NCBI RefSeq assembly: GCF_900492205.1
Contig: NZ_UEYQ01000007.1
Span: forward strand, 1 to 64,000
Direction: 5' to 3'
Length of the DNA stretch: 64,000 nt
Source: Ciceribacter sp. T2.26MG-112.2
GTDB lineage: Bacteria > Pseudomonadota > Alphaproteobacteria > Rhizobiales > Rhizobiaceae
Shown here: positions 46,023 to 55,474 of the stretch, in pieces
Position numbering within the stretch: the stretch's first letter is position 1
Layout of the letters: each line of letters opens with the position of its first letter
Made by a program: the position numbers and the translations under genes
Notes under the pieces: generated by a model
The model's database searches: none
Seen by the model: the letters and a program-made list of their open reading frames with translations, nothing else
What the model was told of the DNA's origin: nothing

Positions 46023-46841
46023 TCACCGGACGCGACGAAACCACTCCTTTTCCTGAGCGGCCCTTAGCTGTTCGAGGTCGAAGTCCGCGTAGATAATGCC
46101 CTCTTGCCTTCCTCCCATTGCGAGCATCTGCCCCGAAGCACCCACGGCAAAAGAATGTCCGTCGTCTTTAGGTTCGGGATAGTTTGCAACTGCGATTCCG
46201 GTCACTGATTGGAACGCTGTTGCACGGACCCCGGCAACGCGAATGTCACCAACCTCGACATCATCAACAAGAGGACTGCTGTTCGGCACCAGGATAATTT
46301 CGACCCCAGAACGAACCAGATCGGATGCAACGTCTGGAAACTCGCGATCCATGCACACCATGATCCCGACAGAAACCTGCCCACTGCGGGTATTAAGTCG
46401 AAGAACTAAAGAGCTTTCGCCAGGCGCGCAGGCCTCTTCTGGCACATCAAAAAAGCAGATGTGGCGCTTTCTTTGATGGAGTACGATGTCACCGTTTCCG
46501 TCAATCAGAACGGCGGAATTGAAAGGCTTAGGCTCCGCCTTCTCTAGGAAGGTTGCAACAACCGCAATCTCTGTCCTCCGCGCGGCGGCACGGAACTTTC
46601 CAATAAATGGTCCATGCAAATCTACGGCGCCATCTAGCCAAGCAGCACGCCCGGTGGCGTCTTGCGGATCGAATTTGCTGTATCCGTTCGAGAACATCTC
46701 AGGAAATACGATAACGTCTGCTCCCGCGTCAGACGCGCTGTCTATGACTGCATTGATATCTGCATCTAATAGAACCTGGGCGAGGGCCACCCGAAACGAA
46801 TTCGCCGGCAAATGCGTCCACTCCTCAAATGCGTGATCCAT
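46023..46841 (-). CDS. Nitrilase-superfamily carbon-nitrogen hydrolase
   Basis: A 272-aa amidase with the full Glu-Lys-Cys triad: Glu in VIVFPEMFSNGY, Lys in LHQRKRHICFFDV, Cys in GIMVCMDREFPDV. It probably hydrolyses an amide or N-carbamoyl compound in the cytosol. The ATG at 46841 gives the first likely start; TTG 46853 is an alternative. Gaps isolate it from its neighbours. Confidence 0.88.
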   Translation of the reverse strand: MDHAFEEWTHLPANSFRVALAQVLLDADINAVIDSASDAGADVIVFPEMFSNGYSKFDPQDATGRAAWLDGAVDLHGPFIGKFRAAARRTEIAVVATFLEKAEPKPFNSAVLIDGNGDIVLHQRKRHICFFDVPEEACAPGESSLVLRLNTRSGQVSVGIMVCMDREFPDVASDLVRSGVEIILVPNSSPLVDDVEVGDIRVAGVRATAFQSVTGIAVANYPEPKDDGHSFAVGASGQMLAMGGRQEGIIYADFDLEQLRAAQEKEWFRRVR

Positions 46842-47227
46842 TCGACTGCTCAACGGCCTACGCCACGGACAGACGATGGTATTGAAGGCATGCTAGCAGA
46901 AGCGGCTGCGGCTTCAATGTCCCCTTCTGGCGCTTCTGCGACGTGACGCCGCCATGGAGCCATGTCCGCTCTCAGGGCTAAGCGATGACGACGTTTACGA
47001 CCGACTATGGAGGCGCTAGGCTACCCGACCAGAACCTGCGGGAGGATGGTGACCCGAATGAGCGAAGACCGCGCGCGGTCTTCGTTCGCACGGCGAATAG
47101 AGCCGTGCGCCGAAGGCGGACCACCCGAACTCGGCAGCATCACCACATCACGGAAATGAATCGATTGTACCCCAGCGATTCAAAATTCTCGTTGGACCGG
47201 GAATCGCAAGGAGACGAACATGCAGGC
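46842..47227. other. Gap before the WGR gene
   Basis: No supported gene in about 385 bases. A 3-codon frame ATGCAGGCATGA at 47220 overlaps the WGR start, with AAGGAG just before it, a possible translational coupling. Confidence 0.4.
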
Positions 47228-47494
47228 ATGATTACTCAGCCCTACCACCTATACATCGAGAGGACAGACCTCGCGAAAAACATGGCTCGCTTTTATGCGA
47301 TGACTATCGAACCCAACCTGTTTGGACAGCCCTGCCTCACGCGGTGTTGGGGAAGGATTGGATCGAAGGGGCAGACGATGAGCCACCAATTTGAAACCGA
47401 GCAAGAGGCTGTTGTCCTTTTCCTGAACCTCCTCCGGCAGAAGAAGCGTCGCGGGTACTCCGCGGTCGTTCGGCAATCGCGCACCTATATCTGA
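47228..47494 (+). CDS. WGR domain protein (88 aa)
   Basis: A single WGR domain: YHLYIERTDLAKNMARFYAM, then CWGRIGSKGQTMSHQF and KKRRGYSAV. WGR folds bind nucleic acid (for example in PARPs and some bacterial proteins). AAGGAG at 47208-47213 precedes a mini-frame; the ATG at 47228 suits the family. A secreted nuclease gene follows 29 bp on. A second, broken WGR gene lies at 55.3 kb. Confidence 0.85.
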   Translation: MITQPYHLYIERTDLAKNMARFYAMTIEPNLFGQPCLTRCWGRIGSKGQTMSHQFETEQEAVVLFLNLLRQKKRRGYSAVVRQSRTYI

Positions 47495-47523
47495 TAGATG
47501 GGGCCATGGTACGAGGGTCTGGC

Positions 47524-48015
47524 ATGGAAAGCAGATTTGAAGATGTTGGTCATTGGCCAATGCGGAGCATCGGCAGGTTGTTCCTGGGCGCGATGCTCGC
47601 AGTTCCGCTGGCCTTCTACGCTTCCATTAGCAATCAGGCCTATGCGGGCGACACCAGATCAAAGATAAGCGTGCCGTTCCAAAAGTGCGCCACGGGCTCG
47701 CGCGCGGCATGTGTCGTTGACGGCGACACAATCTGGTTGGACGGCGAGAAGATCCGGATAGCCGATATCGACACGCCCGAAGTGAGCGAACCGAAGTGTT
47801 CGTCGGAGCTGGTTCTAGGCAAGCGCGCCACGGACAGAATGCTTGAGCTGATCAACGATGGTCCGTTCGAACTAAAAGCATGGCCGGGGCGAGATGCCGA
47901 CCGTTATGGTCGCAAACTTCGCGTGCTGGTAAGAGATAGTCGGAGCCTGGGCGATATTCTGGTGTCGGAAGGTCTCGCCAGAACCTGGAGCGGCCGAAGA
48001 GAGCCGTGGTGCTGA
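47524..48015 (+). CDS. Exported thermonuclease-like protein (SNase)
   Basis: A 163-aa protein. An N-terminal hydrophobic export segment (LFLGAMLAVPLAFYASI) precedes a staphylococcal-nuclease-type fold: CVVDGDTIWLDGEKIRIADI, then DTPEVSEP, with the metal Asp, catalytic Arg and Glu, and DADRYGRKLRVL with the second Arg. Probably a periplasmic or secreted sugar-nonspecific nuclease. The ATG at 47524 follows GAGGGTCTGGC. Confidence 0.85.
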   Translation: MESRFEDVGHWPMRSIGRLFLGAMLAVPLAFYASISNQAYAGDTRSKISVPFQKCATGSRAACVVDGDTIWLDGEKIRIADIDTPEVSEPKCSSELVLGKRATDRMLELINDGPFELKAWPGRDADRYGRKLRVLVRDSRSLGDILVSEGLARTWSGRREPWC

Positions 48016-48525
48016 AGCCGGGATATCGGCCTGGCGAACTGGGCGGCTACGACGGTTAACGCCCTAGGTTCCAATCCGTCTCGAAAGTACCCCCAACCGC
48101 AACGAAGAACGGGAGCTTGATCGCGATCTTCAGTCCGAACTTGCCCTTTGCGGAAGAAGTGGCAGATCACCTTGGTCGGGTGCGCAGGCGACAGCCGATT
48201 GCTTTGATGAAGCTGGCAAGCTGTTGCATGTGGTTTCTCATGTCGATTGCGTTTCGTCGCGGGGAAAAAGCGTATGGAGAAGAAGGGCTGCACCGACGGG
48301 ACCCGTTGCGCTTGCGCAAGGGGGGAGGCGCCAACGACAGAAGCGCAGCGGATAACCTGAGGGAAGCTAAGTTTTGGTGCTCAAGGAGCGGCAAGCGGAG
48401 AAAACGCAGCCGGCATCAAGTTGCGTATGACGCACGATCCGTATCATTCCTGATGTCGATGAAATGACATTAACAGGAACTCTGCAGCAGCTTCGTCACA
48501 ACGATCGCGGTCAACGCCGGCCACC
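48016..48525. other. Gap downstream of the nuclease gene
   Basis: About 510 bases with no supported gene. A 116-codon frame at 48117 lacks family resemblance and a convincing start. Nothing else recognised. Confidence 0.4.
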
Positions 48526-48696
48526 TCAGAAAGGCGGCTCGGCTTCTGCAAGGCCATGCATCTCGGTAGTGGCGATGGCCAGTTCTTCCTCGGCGACTTC
48601 GAGTTCAGCCTGGATCTGACGACGCTCGGCACCGTCGACAGCGTTGCGCAGCTCGGCCCGCAGTTCTTCGATCTGGGTTTCGAGTTCGTAGGTCAT
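48526..48696 (-). CDS. Small coiled-coil protein (56 aa)
   Basis: A 56-aa acidic, heptad-like frame: YELETQIEELRAELRNAVDG, then AERRQIQAELEVAEEELAIA. AAGGAG is placed correctly before the ATG at 48696. The sequence looks genuine but no family is known to me; it may be an assembly or regulatory helper. Confidence 0.6.
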   Translation of the reverse strand: MTYELETQIEELRAELRNAVDGAERRQIQAELEVAEEELAIATTEMHGLAEAEPPF

Positions 48697-48983
48697 CTTC
48701 GTCTCCTTGACGCTTGTGAAAGATGACCATCGGCTCCAAGAAGGTATGGCAGGGCCAGGGAGCGCGCGAGCGACCGGCCGAGCCGGGGAGTGGGGGGAGC
48801 CGGTTTGCGGAGGCTACCCTTCAGGGCAGGCGGAGCAAATTGGGGGCACCGCTCATCCTTGAGGCTGCCATGCTCGCTTGGCAAGATTGCTTATTTTGAG
48901 CAGCCTTCCGCTCACCGTATTGCAGCACTCCCCCGATACGCTCGAGGGGTTTCAGGGGCTGGAGAGGGTAGAGGTCTCAAGCT

Positions 48984-49397
48984 TCAGCGACGGCGGCTTA
49001 CCTCCGAGAACGATTTGCGACGCGCGATGAATTCTCGCAGGATCGGCAGAAAAAAGGCTTTGCTGAACCGACCGATCGGCGGCTCCGGTTCGATGTAGAA
49101 CGAGTGGCCTATCCGGTCGCTGTTGAATTCATCCATGATCAGCCAGAGCTGACGATCTGCATCAAGCCCAGCACGGCGCTTTTCGATTGTGGGGATTTCA
49201 AACGCGAACCGCCCCCGCTCCGGCTGTTTCGTGGTGATCGGAAAGAATAGCACCAGATCGCCATCGGCATGCTCGATCCGAACCCCGACTGCAACGGGCC
49301 GCTCATTTTCGGCCCTCTGTTTCGCCTTTACCCGCCTCCCTATTTCGAAGGTATGGGTAGCGAATGACTGCCGCGGTCTGGATGTCGTCGTAGACAC
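48984..49397 (-). CDS. Probable type II toxin (partner of Phd-type antitoxin)
   Basis: A 137-aa protein starting at GTG immediately after the antitoxin stop. FEIGRRVKAKQRAENERPVA, then DLVLFFPITTKQPERGRFAF, and a basic C-terminus. The strand pattern and position suggest a PemK-like or other small toxin, but no diagnostic motif is secure; function assigned from its antitoxin partner. Confidence 0.6.
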   Translation of the reverse strand: MSTTTSRPRQSFATHTFEIGRRVKAKQRAENERPVAVGVRIEHADGDLVLFFPITTKQPERGRFAFEIPTIEKRRAGLDADRQLWLIMDEFNSDRIGHSFYIEPEPPIGRFSKAFFLPILREFIARRKSFSEVSRRR

Positions 49398-49664
49398 TCA
49401 TCGCCCGACCTCGTCGTCTTCTGCATACTGATCTACGGCTCGCTCGATATCCGAAAACAAGGCATCGGACATAGTGTCGACTGTTCCCACTGCCCGCGCA
49501 TCGGCGCCCTTCATCAGCCGCTGGTAATCATCAATATTCAGAATGACGAGACGCGGCTTGCTGCGCTGTGTGATCGTGACGGGATGCCGTAGGGCCTCGG
49601 CAATGATATCGCCAGATTTCCGGGAAAGATCGCTTGTCGTGTAGGATCCGTTTCGGCTGGCCAT
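49398..49664 (-). CDS. Phd/YefM-type antitoxin
   Basis: An 88-aa antitoxin with AAGGAG before the ATG. The Phd core (YTTSDLSRKSGDIIAEALRH, then PVTITQRSKPRLVILNIDDY) and an acidic tail are clear. It precedes and abuts the toxin gene. Likely autorepressor of the pair. Confidence 0.85.
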   Translation of the reverse strand: MASRNGSYTTSDLSRKSGDIIAEALRHPVTITQRSKPRLVILNIDDYQRLMKGADARAVGTVDTMSDALFSDIERAVDQYAEDDEVGR

Positions 49665-49796
49665 TTTTTCACTCCTTCAGGTTCGGTAGCTTCCTTGTAC
49701 CGGAAGGACACCTCCAATTCCAGCATTTACAGCAATGATGTATTTGCTGGATTTGGTGGAAGGAGGCCCCGCTGTTGGCGGAGCCTCGTGCTCCCA

Positions 49797-50105
49797 TCAG
49801 TCCCGGTTTTGGCGGGACCATATGAGCTGGAGGGCGTCCTCGCCTTCGACTTCGGCAAGCGTCGCGTAGATAGGCGCCGGGAAGCTCGGATCATCGAGCT
49901 TGACCGAGAGGTAGTCGCGCCCCTGCTCGGAAGTCTTCTGCCAGGCCGCGCCGAGCTCAACGCTTCCGGCATAGACGCGGAACTGCGGGCCCTTGTCCGA
50001 GGGGTTCTCGACCCGGACGATGCGCGCCTTGACGTTGAGGGCGAGAGTGCGAATGGAGCCGGCGAAGCCGTTTTCGGTGGAGGTGAAGGTGCCGATGGTT
50101 GCCAT
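49797..50105 (-). CDS. DUF736 family protein (102 aa)
   Basis: A 102-aa DUF736 protein: [20 protein letters not shown], then [17 protein letters not shown] and [23 protein letters not shown] precedes the ATG. DUF736 genes commonly sit near ArdC and conjugation genes on rhizobial plasmids; the function is not established. Confidence 0.92.
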   Translation of the reverse strand: MATIGTFTSTENGFAGSIRTLALNVKARIVRVENPSDKGPQFRVYAGSVELGAAWQKTSEQGRDYLSVKLDDPSFPAPIYATLAEVEGEDALQLIWSRQNRD

Positions 50106-50564
50106 TGTCGTATTCCTTTTCCATGTTTCGGGCCGCGCCCATCGCGGCCTCGATGGCTGTCGCAAGACCGGTAACGATCGGACCGCACCTGATAAGGCCG
50201 CAATGAATTGGAGGGCGGCAAGTCGCAGATTTGTTAGTGGGCGAGGAGGAGGGCGCAGCCTTCCGGGGTAAGAAATCTGCGCCTTGTCGTTGCGGGAAAA
50301 CGATCGAGGCGCAGCCGGTCTCCGGTCAGACATGCCTCATCGAGCCCGCAGATAGGTTGCCGGAAACTCCGACGTGAAAGGATATGGCAATGGCGTTCCG
50401 CCGCATTTGCCCTGGGCACGATGGCATCCTGCGCCATCCCCGACCTGTGCCGTCGTCGCTCCACGCTTCGATCGGGGAAGACGGCCCCGCGCGCGCATTG
50501 GCCGTCTTGCCCACAATGTCACATGCTATATCGTTGCACGCTCGAATCGCAGCCTGGAGAAACA
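50106..50564. other. Gap between DUF736 and small plus-strand gene
   Basis: About 460 bases with no supported gene; alternative frames here lack family resemblance. Confidence 0.4.
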
Positions 50565-50753
50565 ATGCGCCAGCAGACCAAGCCATTCATCGTCGAACGC
50601 AAACCATCTCGGAAACCAAGGCCCGACGCTGCGAAACCGTCGATCTGGGGAAGGCTTGACGCTGACATCGCACAGGGTCTCCAAGATCAGCAGGATGGAG
50701 ACCAGCGTGATACGAATCACGCGGCCGCCACCGGTGGTGCCGACCGCGCTTGA
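50565..50753 (+). CDS. Small rhizobial plasmid protein (62 aa)
   Basis: A 62-aa frame: TKPFIVERKPSRKPRPDAAK, then PSIWGRLDADIAQGLQ. The PFIVE-K-SRK...SIWG pattern recurs in small proteins near ArdC on rhizobial plasmids, from memory of such replicons. CTGGAGAAACA precedes the ATG. It converges on ardC with a 3-bp gap. Function unknown. Confidence 0.6.
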   Translation: MRQQTKPFIVERKPSRKPRPDAAKPSIWGRLDADIAQGLQDQQDGDQRDTNHAAATGGADRA

Positions 50754-50756
50754 GCA

Positions 50757-51677
50757 TCAGGCCGCAGCCTTCACATCCGCGTCCGGCTGCAAGGAATGCA
50801 GGAAGCTCGCGGCGCGCTGCGCATGAGCCGCAGCCTGGAAGATGGCCCGCTTGTCATTGGCCAGCACTGAAAGCCACGACTGCAGGTAGGATGCATGATC
50901 TGGTCGCGGCTCGAGCTCCGGCGCGATTCCGAGATCGGCGCAAAGAAAGCAACTGCCGAGTTCAGCAATGAGCTCTTCGCGCGCGCGTTCCGTCCTGTCC
51001 TTTGCATAGCGCGACAGGTCTCGCCCGACGCGGTGTTCGGCCGCCGTCCAGTGCGTCGCCTCATGACTGAGGACGGCCGCGTACCCGGCAGCATCGCGAA
51101 ACGCCTCGAAAGGCGGCATCTGGATATAGTCCATGACCGGCGAATAATAGGCCTGGTTCCCACCATGCCGGATGACCGCGCCAGTGTTGCAGAAGAAGCG
51201 ATCGGCGCTTTCAATTCGCTCGACGGGATCCAGTACCTTGGCCGGCGGCACATAATAGGTGTCGGGCAAACCATCGATCTGCTCGATATTGAACACCGAA
51301 TATGCCTTCAGGAATTGTATCTCCCGATCGACATCATTGCCTTCTCCGTCGGCAACCGACTTGGTGAAACGGCTGGCGAAGACGACCGTCGAGCCAGTCT
51401 CGCCCTTTCGCACGGCTCCACCCAGTTCGAGAGCCTGCTTGAAGGTCATCCACATCGAGGAGGAGAAACCCCGTGACATCTGCTCCGACCACAGGAGCAG
51501 CACATTCATTCCCGAATAGGGCAGTCCGTTGTAGCGCACCGGCCGCGTAATGCGGCCATCTGTGTTACCGGCACGCCATGGTCTCATCCATGGACGCACG
51601 CCTTGTTCGAGATCCTTGACGATCAGGTCGGTGATCCGCATGTAGATGTCTGCACGGTCGTCCGATTTCTTTGCCAT
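50757..51677 (-). CDS. ArdC-like antirestriction protein / zincin
   Basis: A 306-aa protein with an N-terminal ArdC single-stranded-DNA-binding region (GVRPWMRPWRAGN and RYNGLPYSGMNVLLLW) and a C-terminal zinc metallopeptidase-like domain with HEATHW (His-Glu-x-x-His) and EELIAELGSCFL. AAGGAG precedes the ATG. ArdC of related plasmids protects incoming single strands from restriction during conjugation, fitting this transmissible plasmid. Confidence 0.9.
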   Translation of the reverse strand: MAKKSDDRADIYMRITDLIVKDLEQGVRPWMRPWRAGNTDGRITRPVRYNGLPYSGMNVLLLWSEQMSRGFSSSMWMTFKQALELGGAVRKGETGSTVVFASRFTKSVADGEGNDVDREIQFLKAYSVFNIEQIDGLPDTYYVPPAKVLDPVERIESADRFFCNTGAVIRHGGNQAYYSPVMDYIQMPPFEAFRDAAGYAAVLSHEATHWTAAEHRVGRDLSRYAKDRTERAREELIAELGSCFLCADLGIAPELEPRPDHASYLQSWLSVLANDKRAIFQAAAHAQRAASFLHSLQPDADVKAAA

Positions 51678-51952
51678 GACTTCTTCTCCTTTTCAGGGAC
51701 CGCGCCTATCGCGGCCCGTCACGGAGGTCTGAAGTCAGGGGCCGATGGTGTGACCATGCACCGGAACGGCCGCAACAGCGTGGAGGACGGCGAAGCCGTT
51801 GCATGGGCGCCCGGCTCCTGCAGGACCGCCGAGCGGGACGGGCTGCGATAGGTGCGCATCCAGCTTTTATTTTCGACATGAGAAAAGGCCGGCGCCTGCA
51901 GGCGCCAGCCTTGGGAAACCAGATGAAGGCGGGGTGCGACCCCGCCAATGTA

Positions 51953-52540
51953 TTATCCGAAAACGGCCATCTGAGCTTCGGCCGCTTTGCGGTCGAGCGA
52001 TGCGCCCGGATTTTCGACCGGTCGGTCGAAGGGCTTCCAGGTCTCGCCGACGACCTGTTCATAGGCGGCGACTGCGCCCTCGGCTGCCATGCGCAGCGCG
52101 TGGGATTGGACACCCATGTCGGCCGCGAATTCGCGCTTTCGCTGCGCGGCGCTGTCATAGCCGGCCGGACCGTCGAGATCCTCGTCGCGAGCGTCGTTCG
52201 ACGCCTTGGCCGTTGCGTCGCGCGCTTCGGTAACGGCGCGGGAGTAGAACTGTCCGGCGCCATGCGCCGATCCGACGAAGGCCCCGACAATTCGCTGCAG
52301 ATGGATCTGCATCGCCTTTTCGCCGAGGCCTTCAGAGAAGCTTTCGGCGGTCTCTACGATCAGGCGTTCGTGGAGTCTGCGGATGCCATCGCTGTCGACG
52401 ACGGCCGTGCCGAAGCTTTCGGCGAACTTGAATGCCTGGGTGGCGTCGGGACAGGAGAGGCGGACCATTTCAAGGGTTGTGGCGCGGCGCGATTGCGACG
52501 ACCTGACACTGGAGCGGTTGAGGGTAGAGGGCTTGGCCAT
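51953..52540 (-). CDS. Hypothetical rhizobial plasmid protein (195 aa)
   Basis: A 195-aa soluble helical protein. GGAAGGAACAGAC precedes the ATG at 52540. It has ATTLEMVRLSCPDATQAFKF, then HERLIVETAESFSEGLGEKA and AADMGVQSHALRMAAEGAVA. The ArdC/DUF736 neighbourhood implies a plasmid-establishment cargo. No function can be given. Confidence 0.75.
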   Translation of the reverse strand: MAKPSTLNRSSVRSSQSRRATTLEMVRLSCPDATQAFKFAESFGTAVVDSDGIRRLHERLIVETAESFSEGLGEKAMQIHLQRIVGAFVGSAHGAGQFYSRAVTEARDATAKASNDARDEDLDGPAGYDSAAQRKREFAADMGVQSHALRMAAEGAVAAYEQVVGETWKPFDRPVENPGASLDRKAAEAQMAVFG

Positions 52541-53222
52541 GTCTGTTCCTTCCTTGGCTGCCGAAGCGGCTCCGGCCCGTGCCGGTCTGCCCTTCGGTGC
52601 GGACGACCAGAACCGGCAAAGGACGGGCGGCTTCACAGGTCCGATCCGACTGAGCCAGCAGGGCAGGTTTGCGGACCAGCAGGCCTTGGCCTGAGCAGAT
52701 CGCGAGCTTGCCCTCGCGCCGAGAGGGTTGGGTCGGCCGCCCCGCGGCGCGACAGCGGCCTTGAACCGACCGGCCGCCGGTTCAGACCGCAGCGAACAAG
52801 AAGGGCAGTCAGGCACGGGTCCGATATCACTCCCAATGCCCGAGAGAAGGCACATGGCCAAGCCCGCCATGCCGATGTCGTGTCCAATCCGGGCGATCGC
52901 GCTTGCGACTTCCGACCAGTGCCAGAACTCGTTGAGGTCACCATCGGACCGGCTACGGAACGCCCGGCGCTGGTAGAAGCCCGCTGGATCCGAAGTTGCG
53001 AGAAGCCTGGCATCTGACCGCCATCGCCGCCTTGTTACTCGCGATGTGCGAGCCATCGTGTGAGGGAGAGCATCAGCTTCCTCTTGAGATCAAAGGCGAT
53101 GCAGTCAAGTCACCACAAGATCCGAGAGATGAAGAGGTAGAAATAAGCTCAAGATTTCAGATGCTTACATCCACGAATCGCATAAGATATCTTATGGAAC
53201 TATTTCCATCAAATATAAGTCC
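52541..53222. other. Gap; possible decayed coding remnant
   Basis: No gene supported in about 680 bases. A minus-strand stretch around 52850-53000 reads LNEFWHWSEVASAIARIGHD, which looks protein-like but has no start or family; it may be a remnant. Confidence 0.35.
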
Positions 53223-53399
53223 TTAGCTCCAGCGCTCATTGGGACGCGACGGCAGAGCCAAAGGACGTCTCGTCCCCAAGGCCCGCTTTCTGCCACCACG
53301 CTTGCGCACCGTCTGCTTCTCCTTCCGGTAGAGACGCCGAAGCTTCTTCAGGTTCATGACGATCCCCTGACGGTGGAGCATCACGTGGATAGCCATGTC
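53223..53399 (-). pseudogene. IS3-family (IS407-like) transposase fragment
   Basis: About 59 codons resembling the middle of an IS407-type OrfB: MLHRQGIVMNLKKLRRLY, then RKRGGRKRALGTRRP and PNERWS, at which point a stop occurs just before the usual catalytic LDFVSD. A stop also lies upstream. Clearly a decayed remnant. Confidence 0.75.
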
Positions 53400-53854
53400 C
53401 GCGATCAGCTATCGCGACAGCGCACGTTCTATCGAAAACAAGAGCTCACCACTCGCGAATGCCGACGAGCTCGGCCAGTTCATACGCGCCGGGTACGCTC
53501 GATCCAAGACCATCCCCTCTTATCGCCGGCCGACATCCGAAAGCTGGACGGAGAGAACATCCACATACTGTATTTGCAGGAAAAGTCCTGCTGCGACCAA
53601 TGTCATGCGAAGGTATACATGGTCCGCGTACTCAAGCCGCCGCTCGCCACCAAAATCCGGCCTTGTGGTTCGCAAACTGATGGAGGTCAAAATGTGAAAA
53701 AGGGGCAGTTTGACGTGACGTCCAGTTTTGTTTGCGCCGCGTATTCTCGTCGGGCACATATTTGTCACACCCCCCAATTAGTAGTATTGTTTCACCACTT
53801 CATTGATTTGAACATGGCTTCGCTTTTTACGTGGTTTCACCGGGGTAGAGGGCA
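53400..53854. other. Gap upstream of small hypothetical
   Basis: No supported gene in about 455 bases; a long plus-strand frame (53373-53879) has Cys-x-x-Cys (CCDQC) but no recognisable family and overlaps the next gene out of frame. Confidence 0.35.
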
Positions 53855-54094
53855 ATGTCACATGACGAGTTTCCCATAGGCAAGCAACCGATTGTGGTCC
53901 GCAACGCGATCCAGAGGCTCTTGAAAGACCACCATTACGCGGAAACCCCGCGGCTTGCGGAAAATGCTATAAGTCTCATTGTCCGTTTGCATGAAAGCGG
54001 CATCTGCGACGAAGATGAGCTGGTTGAGCTGGCCGCATTGAGTGGCGGAAAGCCGCTGGACAAGCTGCTGGGCGCTGATTCACGGCCACCCTGA
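53855..54094 (+). CDS. Hypothetical protein (79 aa)
   Basis: An acidic helical frame: QPIVVRNAIQRLLKDHHYAE, then LAENAISLIVRLHESGICDE. A GGGGTAGAGGGCA stretch precedes the ATG. No family recognised. Confidence 0.6.
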   Translation: MSHDEFPIGKQPIVVRNAIQRLLKDHHYAETPRLAENAISLIVRLHESGICDEDELVELAALSGGKPLDKLLGADSRPP

Positions 54095-54259
54095 AGGAGG
54101 CCGGCCGGTTTGTAATCTCTACAGGGTCACGATCATCAGAAAGCGATCCGCGCCTCCACCCGCGGCAATGTCGATCGTCTCGGCCACCTTAGGCCCTTGA
54201 ACGGCCGCGGCTTTGCCGGAGACCCCAACTCATGAGAAGTAGGTTTATGACAACAGCCT

Positions 54260-55033
54260 TCAGATCTCGTCACGCAAGGCACGGTCCACGAAATCGTCCG
54301 GATCCTCGGTGAAGTCTCTGTAGAGCTTGAAATGCCGCGTATCGCGCAGTTCGGTATCGGCAATGCCCGCGCGGCTGATCTCCAGCAACCGCGCACCGGG
54401 GACCGCCATGAGGATCGGCGAATGCGTCGCCATGATGATCTGTGCCTTGGCCGACCCCTGGATCTCATGAAGGAGGCGCAGCAGTTCGAGTTGACGCTTC
54501 GGAGAAAGCGCGCTTTCCGGTTCGTCTAGAAAGTAGATCCCCTGTTTGCCCATGCGTTCTGCAAAAAAGCGCACAAAGCCTTCGCCATGACTAAAGGACA
54601 GGAAGTCGGGCGGCGCGGCATTGGCCTCGCGGGCAGCTTCGTCCAGAAAGCGCGCCACGGAGAAGAAGGATTCCGCGCGAAAGAACCAGCCCGCCGTTAC
54701 CTTCGGCAACCAGGATGCACGCAGCGCGCCGGCCAGCAGGGCCCCGCTGCGGTCGAGCGCCCGGGAATGATCAACCGGCCTGTAGCCCTTGCCGCCCCCC
54801 GCCTCGTCATAGCCGCACAACGCGGCGAGAGCCTCGATCAGGGTCGATTTTCCAGTCCCGTTCTCACCGACGATGATCGTCACCGGCGTGGAGAAATCGA
54901 GGGAAAAATCCTTGTCGAGCCAGGGCAGGTTGAATGGATATTGCTCGCCCAGACCGGCATCCTCCCGCACCCAGAGGCGCTTCAGGTATGGCGCCGGCAG
55001 GCTCGTCAGATTCGTTCGTCGCATCGCAGACAT
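54260..55033 (-). CDS. Predicted AAA ATPase (ABC/RecF-like)
   Basis: A 257-aa ATPase with Walker A IIVGENGTGKSTLIEAL, ABC-like signature in FLSFSHGEGF, Walker B GIYFLDEPESALSP, and switch His in IIMATHSPIL. Single-domain predicted ATPase, often found in defence or metal contexts, but no partner nuclease is next to it. Other ATG and GTG starts lie within 15 bp. Confidence 0.85.
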   Translation of the reverse strand: MSAMRRTNLTSLPAPYLKRLWVREDAGLGEQYPFNLPWLDKDFSLDFSTPVTIIVGENGTGKSTLIEALAALCGYDEAGGGKGYRPVDHSRALDRSGALLAGALRASWLPKVTAGWFFRAESFFSVARFLDEAAREANAAPPDFLSFSHGEGFVRFFAERMGKQGIYFLDEPESALSPKRQLELLRLLHEIQGSAKAQIIMATHSPILMAVPGARLLEISRAGIADTELRDTRHFKLYRDFTEDPDDFVDRALRDEI

Positions 55034-55227
55034 CGCCACAGGCTAGAAGTTGACACCCTGCGACTATAGCGTTCCGGCCCCCACAACGAAACCCGACGGC
55101 CAAGGTCCGTTCAATGGCGAGAGCGCCCCAAGCGTGCGAGAATGCATACAGCTCCGTCACGCCGACGAGACGCTTTTCAGCGTCAGAGTGAGCACTTGGA
55201 CCGATTGGCGGAGACTGTTGACAGCTG

Positions 55228-55474
55228 TCAACTCGTTGCAGCGGCACGATAGCCACGACGGGTCCTGGCGGCCGCGAGGCGCTTCAGCGCCGGCCTCGCA
55301 TTCGCCTCGTTGGCAAAGACCGACGCGGGTACGGCCGCGCGTGCCGATGCGTCCCCACGGGCGAAGCAGTGCGGCGCCGGCCAAGAGCGCCAGTTCGACC
55401 GACAGCACATAGAGGCGCGCCAGGTTGCGGGCGCGATCCGTGCGGGTGAGAAGAAGGGGCTCTTGTCTCGACAT
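55228..55474 (-). pseudogene. WGR domain gene with frameshift
   Basis: From ATG 55474 the frame reads LLLTRTDRARNLARLYVLSV, then LLRPWGRIGTRGRTRVG, the first half of a WGR domain. At about 55320-55335 the homology jumps one base to VFANEANARPALKRLAAART, then RRGYRAAATS and a stop at 55228. The two halves fit one 81-aa WGR protein, so this copy is frameshifted unless the base is a sequencing error. Confidence 0.75.

Noticed and set aside
46023..46841. The nitrilase-like gene as a second TraB
   Set aside because: It lacks the membrane helices of TraB and has a complete Glu-Lys-Cys triad of soluble amidases.
48117..48467. A 116-codon plus-strand frame after the nuclease gene
   Set aside because: Low-complexity basic composition and no homology pattern.
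53373..53879. A 168-codon plus-strand frame with Cys pairs
   Set aside because: No recognisable domain, overlaps decayed IS3 DNA at one end and the next gene at the other.
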